A stretch of 64,000 nucleotides of DNA from assembly GCA_033002965.1 (NCBI GenBank), contig JAURVB010013328.1, positions 50,478 to 114,477 of the forward strand. The letters are read 5' to 3'. This DNA is from Piper betle (taxonomy: Eukaryota > Streptophyta > Magnoliopsida > Piperales > Piperaceae). The position numbers and the translations under genes are program-made. Every line of letters starts with the position of its first letter. The first letter of the stretch is position 1. A model generated the notes under the pieces. That model did not search any database. It was not told the origin of the DNA and worked only from the letters and a program-made list of their open reading frames with translations. Shown in pieces: positions 8,991 to 19,806 of the stretch.

Positions 8991-10921
8991 GATTATGAAG
9001 GGCGTAGCCTGTGTCAAACTAAGTCAATTCCTTCACGCCGGTTGTACTCGGTGCATGGTGGTCAAATCTGGGCTTAGGCTGACTAGGTTATCCACAAGGG
9101 AAAATACAACATTTTAAATAATTATACGGACCTAGAGTATTTCAAACTTGTAGCTGCGACCAATGCATCCTAATCTGAAGGAGGATATAAAATTATACAT
9201 AAGTATAATTTTATTCGAGTAGAAATGCATGCAACTAAATGACTAATATATATATCACTAATAAATTTTAACAATATTAAATATTAAACTATTCATGTGA
9301 TATAATTATTTAAATCCTACTTTACATTAATAATCTAGATAATAATTAACACTTAAGAAATAATAAAACAATTAACAACTTATACACAAATATTTATTTA
9401 CTATTATTAGTGTATTTTCCTTGGCTTATAATTTTTTTAATCACTACTATTATTTAGAGTAATTTAATTAATTAAGTTGTTCACTTAAATAATTTAAAAT
9501 AATTTTTATTTATAAATCTTATTAATACAATTATTTTAAATTATTCGACTCTATAAAGTTTTGAACTTTATTTATTTTCATTATTGTCTTATGGTTCGGC
9601 GCTAGTGATTGCTACCCGACTACAATTTAATAACCCATTTTGTATATTAATGACTTGTTATTAAAATAATCATTTTATTTACCTAATAATAAATTTAATA
9701 TGGTAAAGGTAAAATCTATATTTTATTAATTACTTTTAACCCTCCGATTTAATTTAATCGTTTAAATTTTGCCGATTAATTATCGACCGTTTATCATTAC
9801 CGTATTTTTATTACTCGTAGCGATTTCATACAGTAATTAGAAAGTTTAATAACTTTACCCATGACCCATTAAAAAATCATTTTTAAAGATTTATTACAAG
9901 TTCGTATTATTTTTAACTTGAGTCGGTGTCGAGGCAACCAGTATTTACAAAATTGCCACCGCCCTTCTTCTTGTTCTTCTCCGGCATGCTCTATTCCCAA
10001 CTCTAGGCGCGCTCCAGCTGGCGCCACTGTCGACCACCTCCAGCCGCCGTCAATCATCGTCGACCAGCCTTGCCATGCCCTTGCAGTGTCGCCCCAGCCA
10101 ACTCCGGCCGTCTTCCAGCGCAGCAACGCCCGCATCGCCTTCCTAGTGCCGCAGTCGTGTCGGCGATTCCAAACCCCGGCGAGCGTTGCCACCTCAATTG
10201 GGTGGTCGCCTCGTCACCCTCGACCACCTATCTACCTTCCCCTGCCATAATGGAACCAGTCGCCACCTAGGACGGCCGGATTTCTTCCCCCACCGCCATG
10301 GCCCTTGTTTTTGCCGCCGCTACTATTTTTTGGCCATTTACCACCCCAGGCCGACATCCACACACATAAGATCAACCCTACACTGATCGATGAAGAGAGT
10401 AGGATCATCTTCCGACGTTGGAACGACCCTCACCACTAATTACCAACAACCTTGCCTGTGCTTCCCCATCTTGCCGAAAGAGGGGACTCGTTGGCCGATT
10501 AAAGTTTAATATTTTTTGTTTAGTTTCTTTCTTGTTGATTTTAGACTTTAATCCTCATGATTATAAAGCTTATTATCAAATTAAAATATGCATGCAAGAA
10601 AATTCAGAAGAGGGAGATAAGAAGAATACCTAAGCTAGGAAGAAGACACGCTGGCAAGGAAGAGGAGAAGAGAATGCGAATGAAGGCTAGGGTGGAGGAC
10701 ATCCCTTATAAGATGAAATGACATCTAGGGTTTGTGGAAACACACCAACACCCGTATTTTATTTGTTTAACCAGGTAACCAGGTAAAGAATAAAATATTT
10801 AACCGAGAATACTTAACCGGGCAGAGAATATAATATAATTAATATTAATTCTCTAACGTTCGATCCTTTCCTACCCGAGTCAAATATATTAAAAAGAAAA
10901 AAAATTTCCACGGTCTTTACA

Positions 10922-11888
10922 AAATCTCAGAATGATTTGGGAGACAATGACTAATCCCATAATGACCCGGGAAACCAATTAATCTAAGAATAAGCTGGGT
11001 GACAATTCCTAATCTCATAATGAAATATTAGACGATGACTAATCTCAGAATGACCTGGGTGACCACCTAATCTTAGAATGTGCTTGGAGACAATTTCTAA
11101 TCTTAGAATGAACTGGGAGACAATGACTAATCTCAGAATGACCTGGGAGACCACCTAATCTCAGAATGAGCTAGGAGACAATTTCTAATCTTAGAATGAA
11201 CTGGGAGACAATGACTAATCTCAGAATGATTTGGGAGACCACCTAATCTCAGAATGAGCTGGGAGACAATTTCTAATCTTAGAATGAACTAGGAGACAAT
11301 GACTAATCTCAGAATGACCTGGGAGACCACCTAATCTTACAATGAACTGGAGACAATGACTACTCTTAGAATGACCTGAGAGACCACCTAATCTGAGAAT
11401 GAACTGGGAGACAATTTCTAATCTCAGAATAAGCTGGGAGATGACTTTTATGAATCTTAGAATGACCTGAGAAATAATTACTAAAAGACTTGTGAAACGA
11501 TAATATAAAATGGGTGAAATGATAATAGGGATTTTATTGACTTCTTTCATTTAATTATGAGCCTTAGTGGTTATATCACTAGTGTGGAATTGCCTCCGCG
11601 GGTGAGTAGCTGTGGAATGAAGAGTAGACATGTGGTGGGTGGTTGTTTTACCAACCTAGGTATGGTGAATCAATAATAAAAGAATTGGACTTCCTTATTA
11701 TTCTCTTGTGTTATAAATGTGGCTGTGGGAAACGGTCCGAGAATGTCGGACGGTTATTTTATATTTTAGTGAACATGATTTATTGAACATGACTTATTTG
11801 TTGTATTTCAATTTATGTTCTGAAATGTTACATTTACATTAACTATAATATTAAGTAACACCCGGTCAGTTTTGGGCGGGTGGTTACA
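10922..11888 (+). repeat. 5' LTR of gypsy B, right fragment
   Basis: Continues 5912-6411 after the solo LTR. It holds the main block of the CTCAGAATGA minisatellite (to about 11470), then the conserved 3' blocks (GTGTGGAATTGCCTCCGC near 11580; GGAAACGGTCC near 11730) and ends GGGTGGTTACA. It agrees with the 3' LTR of the same element (15959-18658) in order and end. The primer site follows after two bases. Confidence 0.86.
10923..11470. repeat. 28-30 bp minisatellite of LTR B with 88-bp higher order
   Basis: Units carry AATGANCTGGGAGAC followed by one of three linkers: AATGACTAATCTCAG, CACCTAATCTCAG or AATTTCTAATCTTAG. The three types (30, 28 and 30 bp) tend to follow each other in fixed order, giving an 88-bp higher-order period, best seen at about 11090-11340. 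Shorter blocks are in the other LTR B copies at 6180-6411, 18005-18235 and 48366-48690. Confidence 0.85.
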
Positions 11889-11890
11889 GG

Positions 11891-11902
11891 TGGTATCAGA
11901 GC
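11891..11902 (+). promoter_or_regulatory. Primer binding site of gypsy B (tRNA-iMet)
   Basis: TGGTATCAGAGC lies two bases after the 5' LTR end at 11888. It matches the 3' end of initiator-Met tRNA and is the start site of minus-strand synthesis. It confirms that 10922-11888 is a 5' LTR end and that the plus strand is coding. Confidence 0.92.
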
Positions 11903-12075
11903 ACGGTTTCCCACTAGCTCACATTTTATGACTCAAGTACATTGTTGAAAAGTCAAATAATTATCTTTTCCCACTGTATTGTATTTTGAATTGACAAATT
12001 CTTTCGCTAATAAACCTAAGTCATAACTACAACAAAAAAAACATATTCATGAACCATGATGGTTTGACGTTTCAG

Positions 12076-13396
12076 ATGGCAAGCATTCGTAGACAGTCAA
12101 ACTGATTTGTGCAGTCAAATTCGAACACAAAGAATGGATTGGCCCAGATCCTGATGGCCATACAGGGACTAGCGTAGGCTTTAGAAAATACAAATGCTGT
12201 GGTTCAAAATATTGTTCAACAGTTACCGGGAGTGGTAGCAAGGAATGGAGCCTCAAACTCGGTAGTGGGTCCCAGAATCACCCTAGATGGTGGTCAAGGG
12301 AGTGCCCAAGGACAGGCAGCAGCGAGTCCCAGAATCTCACCAGATGACGGTCAGGGGAGTGCCCAAGGGCGGGCTGGGTTCGTAGACCTGAGCGAGCGAG
12401 GGGAGCATCCAAACCAACTGCCACTGCTGTAGTCCAACAAGTAGTGCCGCCAGCAGTTGATGATAGTGACCGCTACATTGTGGAAAATTTTAGGAAGAAT
12501 GGAGCTGAGGTATTTATTGGAGGGATCGATCCAATGAAGGTGGAGATCTGGATTGACATTACCGAAAAAGTGTTTAGGGCTCTGTCTGTGCCCCACCGCC
12601 ATCAAGTGAGATTGGCAACATGCATGCTTCAGGAGGAGCATCTTACTGGTGGAAATCAATGAAGAATAGCACTTTTCATCAACGTTAGATTTCCTCCATC
12701 GCGTGGGTGGAATTTTTGGTAGCTTTCAATGGACAATTTTTTCCAGAGCCCATTTTCCAGAAGAAAGCATTGGAATTCGCCAGTTTGGTTCAAGGGGAGA
12801 ATTTAGTCCTGGAATATGCCAAGATAATCTTACAGCTGGAGCATTTTGCACCTGGCATTCTGGCAACTGATAACGCTAGAGCTGACAAATTCTTTTGGGG
12901 ACTGAAGCCATAATTGAGAGGTAAGATTGCTATAGTGCCAAGGAGTGTGATAACTGAGTTGATCGACTCCGCCACTACTCAAGAGTTGGTGTTCGAGTTT
13001 GACTGTGTAAGGAAAAGTTACTTCACAGCACAAAAATGCCAACCCCGCTAGTAACCAAAATAGGTCAGCCAAACACTAGCAGTAGAACTATTAACGGAAC
13101 ATTAAGGGGAACCTTAAATGGAAGTTTGAGGATATCCCGTGGAGGCGATGTCAAATTTGCAAGAAGATGCATTTAGGGATACGCAAGGAGCCCCGTAGGT
13201 GCTTCAACTCTGAAAGAATGGGACACAAACAGAGGGAGTGCCGTCAACCTCCAAAGTAACAACAGGAGCAGCCTGAGAAAGGGAAGGCACCAGCTGCTAT
13301 TCACTACCCGGCACCTACACAACCAGCAGACAAAGGGAAGGCGAAGCTCTATGCAGTTCAAGTCGAGGAAGATGAGGCGGATGATCACACTGTCTA
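12076..13396 (+). pseudogene. gag: gypsy B gag
   Basis: Structural nucleocapsid polyprotein. The start ATG at 12076 corresponds to the gag start at 62082 in the other copy. Recognisable pieces: the N-terminal variable region (12199-12432), the Retrotrans_gag region (12444-12662, KNGAEVFIGG, ALSVPHRHQVRLATCML; 12707-12913, AFNGQFFPE), and a degraded zinc-knuckle region near 13145-13240 where CQIC is kept but the main knuckle has Ser for its second Cys (CFNSERMGHKQREC). There are several stops and frameshifts, so no functional protein is expected. Confidence 0.85.
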
Positions 13397-13709
13397 AGGT
13401 AAAATTCTAATTCAAGGAATCATTGTGGATATTTTATCTGATTCGGGGTGTACACATTTATTCACATCATCTCAAATAGTCAAGAGGTTAGGACTCCAAC
13501 CATCTCCATTATCTAAGGCTTATAGAGTCACTACTGCAATGGGAGACGGTGAAGTCACAACTTTAGGAGTGACTAACCTATCCTTAGATATACAAGGGAA
13601 ACTATATGTGTGGAACTTTATTCTATATGGGGTAAAAGGGTATGATGTACTATTGGGAATAGACTGGTTGTCTGCACATTAGGCTTTTCTTGACTGTAAA
13701 GGGAAGAGA
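13397..13709 (+). pseudogene. pro: gypsy B aspartic protease
   Basis: Retroviral-type protease that would cleave the polyprotein. It contains the active-site triplet DSG (ILSDSGCTHLF near 13430-13465, where relatives commonly have DSGATHSF) and the downstream flap-like and YDVLLGIDWL motif (about 13640-13675). A stop at 13680-13682 separates it from the RT frame. Placement between gag and RT is the normal gypsy order. Confidence 0.85.
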
Positions 13710-14660
13710 GTGGTGACAAAACCCTGTAATTATGAAATGGGAGTCATTTTCCATGGGTCATTGCATGATCCATCTTCTAGTAGCATGTCAATTGGTGAGG
13801 CAGTCGAGTTATTTGGTGAGGGTTGTAAAACCTTTTTGGCTAACTTAGTTGAGTCTGAGTCAAAACCCAAAGAGTTGTCCATGATTCCTGTGGTAGCAGA
13901 GTTTCCCGATGCATTCCCAGAAGAACTTCCAGGTTTACCTCCTAAACGGGCAGTGGAGTTCGCCTTTGACTTAGTACGTCGAACAACACCAATTTCTAAA
14001 GGACCATACTGTATGGCTTTAGCAAAACTCAAGGAGTTAAAGAGTCAACTAGAAGAGTTGTTGTCGGTAGGCTTCATCCGACCAAGTACTTCACACTGGG
14101 GAGCCCCTGTTCTTTTTGTGAAGAAGAAAGATGGATCACTTTGGCTGTATATTGATTATCGAAAAATCAATCAAGTGACAGTCAAGAATCGATACCCCTT
14201 ACTGAGGATTGATGACATGTTTGATTAGCTAAAAATAGCAGGAATATTTTCTAGTATAGACCTACTGTCTGGTTATCATCAGTTGTGAATAAAGGAGTCA
14301 GACATATAGAAAACGGCTTTCCAAACGTTGTATGGACATTGTGAATTTCTTTTCATGCCTATTGGTTTGACAAATGCACTAGTGGCCTTTATGTCACTCA
14401 TGAACACATTATTCCATACATACTTGGATAAGTTTATTATCGTGTTTGTGGATGACATTCTGGTCTATTCAAATAATGAAGAAGAGCATGCGAAGCACCA
14501 ATGCATTACTCTTCAAGTTCTGAGAGAAAATCAATTGTTTGCCAAACTCTCAAAATGTGACTTCTAGTTGGAGGTAAACTTCATAGGTCATATTATCTCA
14601 AAGGCCGGAGTTACAGTTGATTCATGAAAAGTGAAAGTAGTGGAGTAGTAAGTGTGAGGA
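13710..14660 (+). pseudogene. pol: gypsy B reverse transcriptase
   Basis: The frame 13710-14228 covers the pre-RT linker ([16 protein letters not shown]) and RT fingers ([30 protein letters not shown]). A stop follows at 14226. The palm resumes in 14328-14567 with the FVDD box ([14 protein letters not shown]) and stops at 14565. After about 14640 the sequence is deleted: a few RT-connection bases (14640-14745) lead straight to integrase. Confidence 0.88.
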
Positions 14661-14739
14661 GAGTTTCAAGTTTCTGAAGAAGAGTCTAACAACTACACCA
14701 GTCTTGACCCTGCCAAATGGTAATGTAGGATTCGTAGAC

Positions 14740-15842
14740 TTGCCAACAGATCAAAGCCCAACATCAACTACTTGGAGGACTATTGCAACCTTTAGAAATA
14801 CCAACTTGGAAATGGGAGTGTGTCGCATGCAATTTTATTGCAAAGCTCCCAAGGACTCAGAAGAAGCATGACTCCATACGGGTAGTTGTGGACCGACTAA
14901 CTAAGGACGGCGGAATACCTGGCAGAATTATATGTTGATAATATTGTCAAATTGCAAGGGATTCCAAAGGAGATAGTTTCTGATCACGATCCCCTATTTA
15001 CCTCAAAATTTCTAGGAAGCTTTCCAAAAGGCCATGCGTACTCAAATAATGTTGACTACAGCATATCATCCCCAAACTGACAGTCAAAGTGAGAGGACTA
15101 TTCAAACTTTGGAAGATTTGTGAAGAGCTTCCATTCTTGACCGGGGAGGTGACTGGGAGAACCACTTAGGTTTGGTTGAATTCACATACAATAACTCTTA
15201 CCAAGCTAGTATAGCGATGGCACCATTTGAAGCCTTATATGGTAGGCCCGACAGATCTCCATTGTGTTGGCTGGAGTCTATCGAGGCAGTTATAGTCAGG
15301 CAAGATATGGTGAGGGAAGCAACCAAAAGGTGAAACTCATTCAGCAAAGACTTAAGGCAGCTCAGGATCGACAAAAGAGTTATGCTGATACTCGAAGGAA
15401 GGACATAGAGTTCCAAGTTGGGGAGTTTGTATACCTAAGGACAACTCCTACGAAGGAGGTGATCAGATTTAAAATATCCTAGAAGTTGAAGCCAAGATTC
15501 GTATGACCATTTCCTATTCTGGATCGAGTTGGAAATTGTGCATATAGACTAGAATTACCACCAAGCCTGGTGGGAGTACACAATATTTTCCATGTGTCAA
15601 TGCTAAAGAAATATGTACGAGATGCAGATCATACCATCACCAATTTTGAAGACTTAGAGCTACAATCAAATTTAACCTACGAGGAAAAGCCGATCCGCAT
15701 CCTGGCAAGAGAAATAAAGACACTTAGGAATAAGGAAATTCCTTTGGTAAAAGTATTGTGGAAAAATCAGGGGTCAGAGGAAGCTACATGGGAGACTGAA
15801 CAACAAATAACAAGGAAATTCCCTAGCCTGTTTGTGGCATAG
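14740..15842 (+). pseudogene. pol: gypsy B integrase and chromodomain
   Basis: Starts within the integrase zinc-domain end (equivalent of QTCQLIKAQHQL), runs through a frameshifted core (about 14880-15110), the GRP region (15180-15260), the C-terminal domain (15264-15482, KSYADTRRKDIEFQVGEFVYL) and the chromodomain (15570-15842, LTYEEKPIRILAREIKTLRNKEIPLVKV in part, EEATWETEQ). The end is the same as in A1. Several stops (for example 15480-15482) interrupt it. Confidence 0.87.
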
Positions 15843-15925
15843 GAGCTTTATATTTGTAGTAGAATGAACTGATCCCGAAGAAATAAATAAAGTTAATCAT
15901 AATTGTTCTGTTGCCTGTTATGATA

Positions 15926-15958
15926 TTTCGGGGATGAAATATTTCCAAGTTGGGGGAT
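15926..15958 (+). other. Hairpin remnant and polypurine tract of gypsy B
   Basis: TTTCGGGGATGAAA (one change in the stem) and the purine-rich TTGGGGGAT directly precede the 3' LTR at 15959. Same order and spacing as in A1. Confidence 0.82.
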
Positions 15959-18658
15959 TGTAAAGACCATGAAAAAAATGGAAGCAAACGCGGTTCGAGA
16001 AGGACCAAACGTGTTATATTCAATACTCGATTAATTCTACTTGGTTAATTATTATATTTTATTATTTACCTGGTTACCCGGTTAAATGAAATACGGGTGT
16101 TTTCACCTACCCTAGCCATCATTTCAATTTATTTTACAAAGGACATCCTCCACCGTAGCCTTCATTCGCATTTTCTTCTCCTCTTCCTTACCGGCATGTC
16201 TTCTTCCTTTCTTAGGTATTCTTCCTATCTCCCTCTTCTTAATTTCCTTGGATATATATTTTAATTTGATAATAAGCTTTATAATTGTGAGGATTAATGT
16301 TTAAAATCAACAAGAAAGAAACTAAATAGGACTATTGGCCGACAAGTCACTTGTTTCGGCGAGATGGGCAAGCATAGGTAAAGTTAAACTAGGAATCGGT
16401 GGCGACGGTCATTCCAACGTCGGAAGTTGATCCTAATCTCTTCGTCGATCAGTGTAGGGTTGATCTCACGTGTGTGGATGCCAGCCTGGGGGGTAAATGG
16501 CCAAAAATAGAGGACAATGGCAAAAACAAAGCCGACGGTGGTGGGTGAAGAAATCCAGCCGTCGTGGGTGGCGACGGGTTCTAATCTGGCCGGGGAAGGT
16601 CGATAGGGGGTCGAGCGTGTTGAGGCAACCACTCAATTGGGGTGGTGATGCTCACCGGCAGTGAAATAGGCGACGTGAGAGCACCACTATGTAGGCGATG
16701 CAGGCGTCGCCGCGGCTGGAAGGTGGCTGGAGATGATTGCCAGCAGCAGTTGGAGGGCGGCTGCTATCGAGAACAAGGGATGGCGCCAAGGAAGAAGAAG
16801 AAGAAGAAAACTACCTTGGGTGGCAAACTTGTAAATAATGCTTGACTCGAAACAGCTCGTGTTAAATAATAATACCAACTCGTAAATAACACCTGACTCG
16901 ATACCGACTCGAGTTAAAAATAATATGAACACGTAATAAATCTTTAAAAATAATTATTTTAATGGGTTATAGGTTAAAGTTACTATACTAATTCATTATT
17001 GTACTAAATCTCTCCGAGTAATAAAAAATACCTTAATGATAAAAGGTTGATAATTAATCGGCACAACAAGCAATTAAAGTAAATAGGATCGTTATAAGTA
17101 ATTAATAAAATAAATATTTTACCTTTACCATATTAAATTTAATATTAGGTAAATAAAGTGATTATTTTAATAACGAGTCAGTAATGTAGAAAATGGGTTA
17201 TTAAACTATAGTCGGGTAGCAATCACTAGCGTCGAATCTAAATAGAATAATGAAAATAAATAAAGTTCGAAACTTTATTGAGTCGAATAATTTACAATAA
17301 TTGTATTAATAATATTTTTGAATAATTTAATCGAACAGCTGAATTAATTAAATTGCTATAAATAATAGTAACGATTAAAAATTATAACTGTAAATTAAAT
17401 CATCAACATCGGGGTTAAGTAATTATCATTGCAAAGGAAAATTAAATACTTATTCATTAGTAATAATCATTTTATCAATTGATAGGAATTAATTATGATT
17501 TAGATAATTAATTTAAAATGTAAAGTAGGACTTAAATGATTATATCACAAGAATAATTAATTATCTCACTAGAGTTGTTGAGAATTTATTATTAAATATT
17601 TTTAAATTGTTTCATGTTATTTTTTCAAAAATTTTAATATATATATTAGACATGTAGCTGCATGCATTCCTACTCGAATAAAATTATACTTATGTATAAT
17701 TTTATGTTCTCCTTCAGATTAGGATCATTAGTTACAGCTGCGAGTTCAAAATATTCAGGTCCATATAATTATTTATAAAGTTGTATTTTCCCTTTTTGGC
17801 AGCCCTGGTCGGCCTTAGACTAGATTCAGCCACCATGTGCTAGAACGCAATCGGGGTTATGGAATTGACTTAGTCTGACACGGAGCCGCACCTTTAAAAT
17901 TACTATGTGTGTCCACGTAATTGTTTAAAATGTTGTATTTTTCCAAAATGGTATAATTATTAGAAATGTTGTATTTTCCCAAACTAGTAGCCTTTGTCGA
18001 AACTAATCTAGAGACGATTTTTAATTTCAGAATGAGCTGGGAGACAATTCCTAATCTTGGAATGAAATGGGAGACAATGACTAATCTGAGAATGACCTGG
18101 GAGACCACCTAATGTTAGAATGAACTGGAAGACAATTTCTAATCTCAGAATGAGTGGGGAGACGACTTTTACGAATCTCAGAATGACCTAAGAGACAAAT
18201 TACTAGTCTCAAAATGACCTAAGAAATAATTACTAAAAGACTTGTGAAACGATAATAAAAAACGGGTGAAATGATACTAGGGATTATATTGACTTGTTTC
18301 ATTTAATTATGCACCTTAGTGGTTTTATCACTAATGTGGAATTGCCTCCGCGGGTGAGTAGCTGTGGGCTGAAGAATAGAAAGTTGGTTGGTGGTTCTTT
18401 TATGAACCTAGGTATGGTGAATCGATAATAAAAAAATAGACTTCCTTATTATTCTCTTGTGTTATAAATGTGGGTATGGGAAACGGTCCGTGACTGTGGG
18501 ACAGTTATTTAATATTTTACTGAACATGATTTATTGTTATGATTTATATTATATGTTGCGAGACTTATTTGTTGTATTTCAATTCATGTTCTGGAATATT
18601 ACATTTACATTAACTATTTTTTAAGTAACACCCGGTTCTATTCGGGTGGGTCGTTACA
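15959..18658 (+). repeat. 3' LTR of gypsy B (complete, 2700 bp)
   Basis: Starts TGTAAAGACCATG and ends GGGTCGTTACA. Order: degenerate telobox region (CCCTAGCCATCATTTC near 16112), an AT-rich segment (about 16920-17640), the CCACCATGTGCTAG landmark near 17829, the 28-30 bp minisatellite (18005-18235), AATGTGGAATTGCCTCCGC (18333-18351) and GGAAACGGTCC (18479-18489). It is the reference copy for LTR B. Open frames on both strands near 16380-16930 are chance frames in the GC-rich part. Confidence 0.9.
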
Positions 18659-19806
18659 AGACGCTGCAGTATTCGAGTCTCGAGCAATGAGATAAAACCC
18701 TAGCCATTTCCAATTGCCGTCGACGCGACGCATAATTAACTCTAATTTAATTTTTAAAAGCGATGATTGTTAGCATGACATGTTAAGATTGATTGTTTGA
18801 CGTGATGAATGCCTGATGGTGGATGAAGTGATATTTGTATGTTTGAGTTGTGTTTAATGAATGCTAACTATCTGATTAGGCAAATTAAATCTAAGCATGC
18901 TAATTGACTATAACGTAACTTAGAAAAATATAATAAAATCTGTATGAATAGGATTGTTTGATGATTGTTTGCCTGTCGATGGGTGATGTGTGTATTGTGG
19001 GTATGTTGTCTATGATGAGTATGATACATCATTCAGCTAGCTGGTGTTAGCTTCTAGATTTGATGTGTAGGTATGGAGTATGAGCTCCCCGCCTAGGCGC
19101 ATAGACACGATTGGAGATTCAACCAGGTCCATTTAGGACTCACTTTTGGTTTGACTTCTATACTCTATCGTATTTTGTTTTAATAGGTAAGCAGAAATGT
19201 TGAGTGGTGTATGTATTACATCCCACTCCACATGGGCTATCTAGTCATATGAGATTTCCTAATTAATAACCCTCAAGGTTGAGATCACTCAAATTTGTTT
19301 TCGAAACTCAGATCCAACTCACAATGCCTTCGGGCCTATTATATTGAAATCTCTACCCAGGCCTATGCATATGTAGTTTTTCGAGTTTTCAGTGAGATGT
19401 GAGATGAGGGAAAGCTGACAACAATGTCTTGAGATAGGGTTCGTTCGTCAAAGTGGGCTTTGAAATTGATAAGCATTTGTTCCATTCCCGAGGGATCCTT
19501 ATAACTCCACCCTTGAGAGTTCCTCGAACTCGGAGAAGTGTGAAGGTTTACGAGTACTGCAGTGCATGTTTAGACTTGTGGCTTAAAAGGGTACTAAAGG
19601 TATATGCTTAAGGTTCTCGCCCTCTGCACTAAGGGCCAAGAGTGATACGGAGGATGTAGAGGGTTGAGAGGAAAGAGGATGATTTTTCAATTTAAGGGAT
19701 AGCTTAAAGTAGCCAATGAATGAAATGAGATAGAAAGGGGATACTGTTGTGCGAGGTCAATGGCTCCTAGTTCGTGCCCTTATGAGAGTTCTATTTGGAA
19801 GAGTAA
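18659..19806 (+). repeat. LTR C fragment (interior)
   Basis: Matches the interior of the complete LTR C, about 40410-41560: a CCCTAGCC telobox-like site (18695), GAGCTC..CGCCTAGGCG near 19083, CCAGGTCCATTTAGGACTC near 19123, CGGAGAAGTGTG near 19530. Both LTR ends are missing: element B ends at 18658 and LTR B2 starts at 19807. It is probably the host sequence for both insertions. Confidence 0.75.

Larger units (their letters stand above)
6412..10921 (-). repeat. Solo LTR B2, reverse, containing a TRIM array
   Basis: On the minus strand it starts TGTAAAGACCGTGG (at 10921) and ends GGCGAGTCATTACA (at 6412). Without the TRIM it is about 3.1 kb. Order on the minus strand: telobox (10725-10734), a cloning-like GC-rich stretch at 9940-10270 that gives chance open frames, a long AT-rich segment (9180-9900), the CACCATGCACCGAG landmark (about 9045-9062), a 33-bp minisatellite (8222-8990), then the conserved 3' blocks (8107-8122 and about 7996-8015). 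The flanks TAATT and AAATC each differ by one base from TAATC, a likely decayed 5-bp target duplication. Confidence 0.8.
11889..15958 (+). mobile_element. Internal region of gypsy B (degenerate)
   Basis: From primer site to polypurine tract: gag, zinc knuckle, protease, RT, integrase, chromodomain, all in pieces. RT thumb and RNase H are lost in a deletion between about 14640 and 14745. Many stops and frameshifts make it older-looking than A1. Its proteins nevertheless align closely with those of family A (for example the chromodomain end KFPSLFVA against KYPSLFVA), while its LTRs differ from LTR A in much of their length. Confidence 0.88.

Noticed and set aside
9869..10270. Pro/Ser-rich frames of about 110 codons on both strands
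   Set aside because: Part of LTR B2; the copy at 20296-20780 and LTR B at 16384-16932 do not conserve them.
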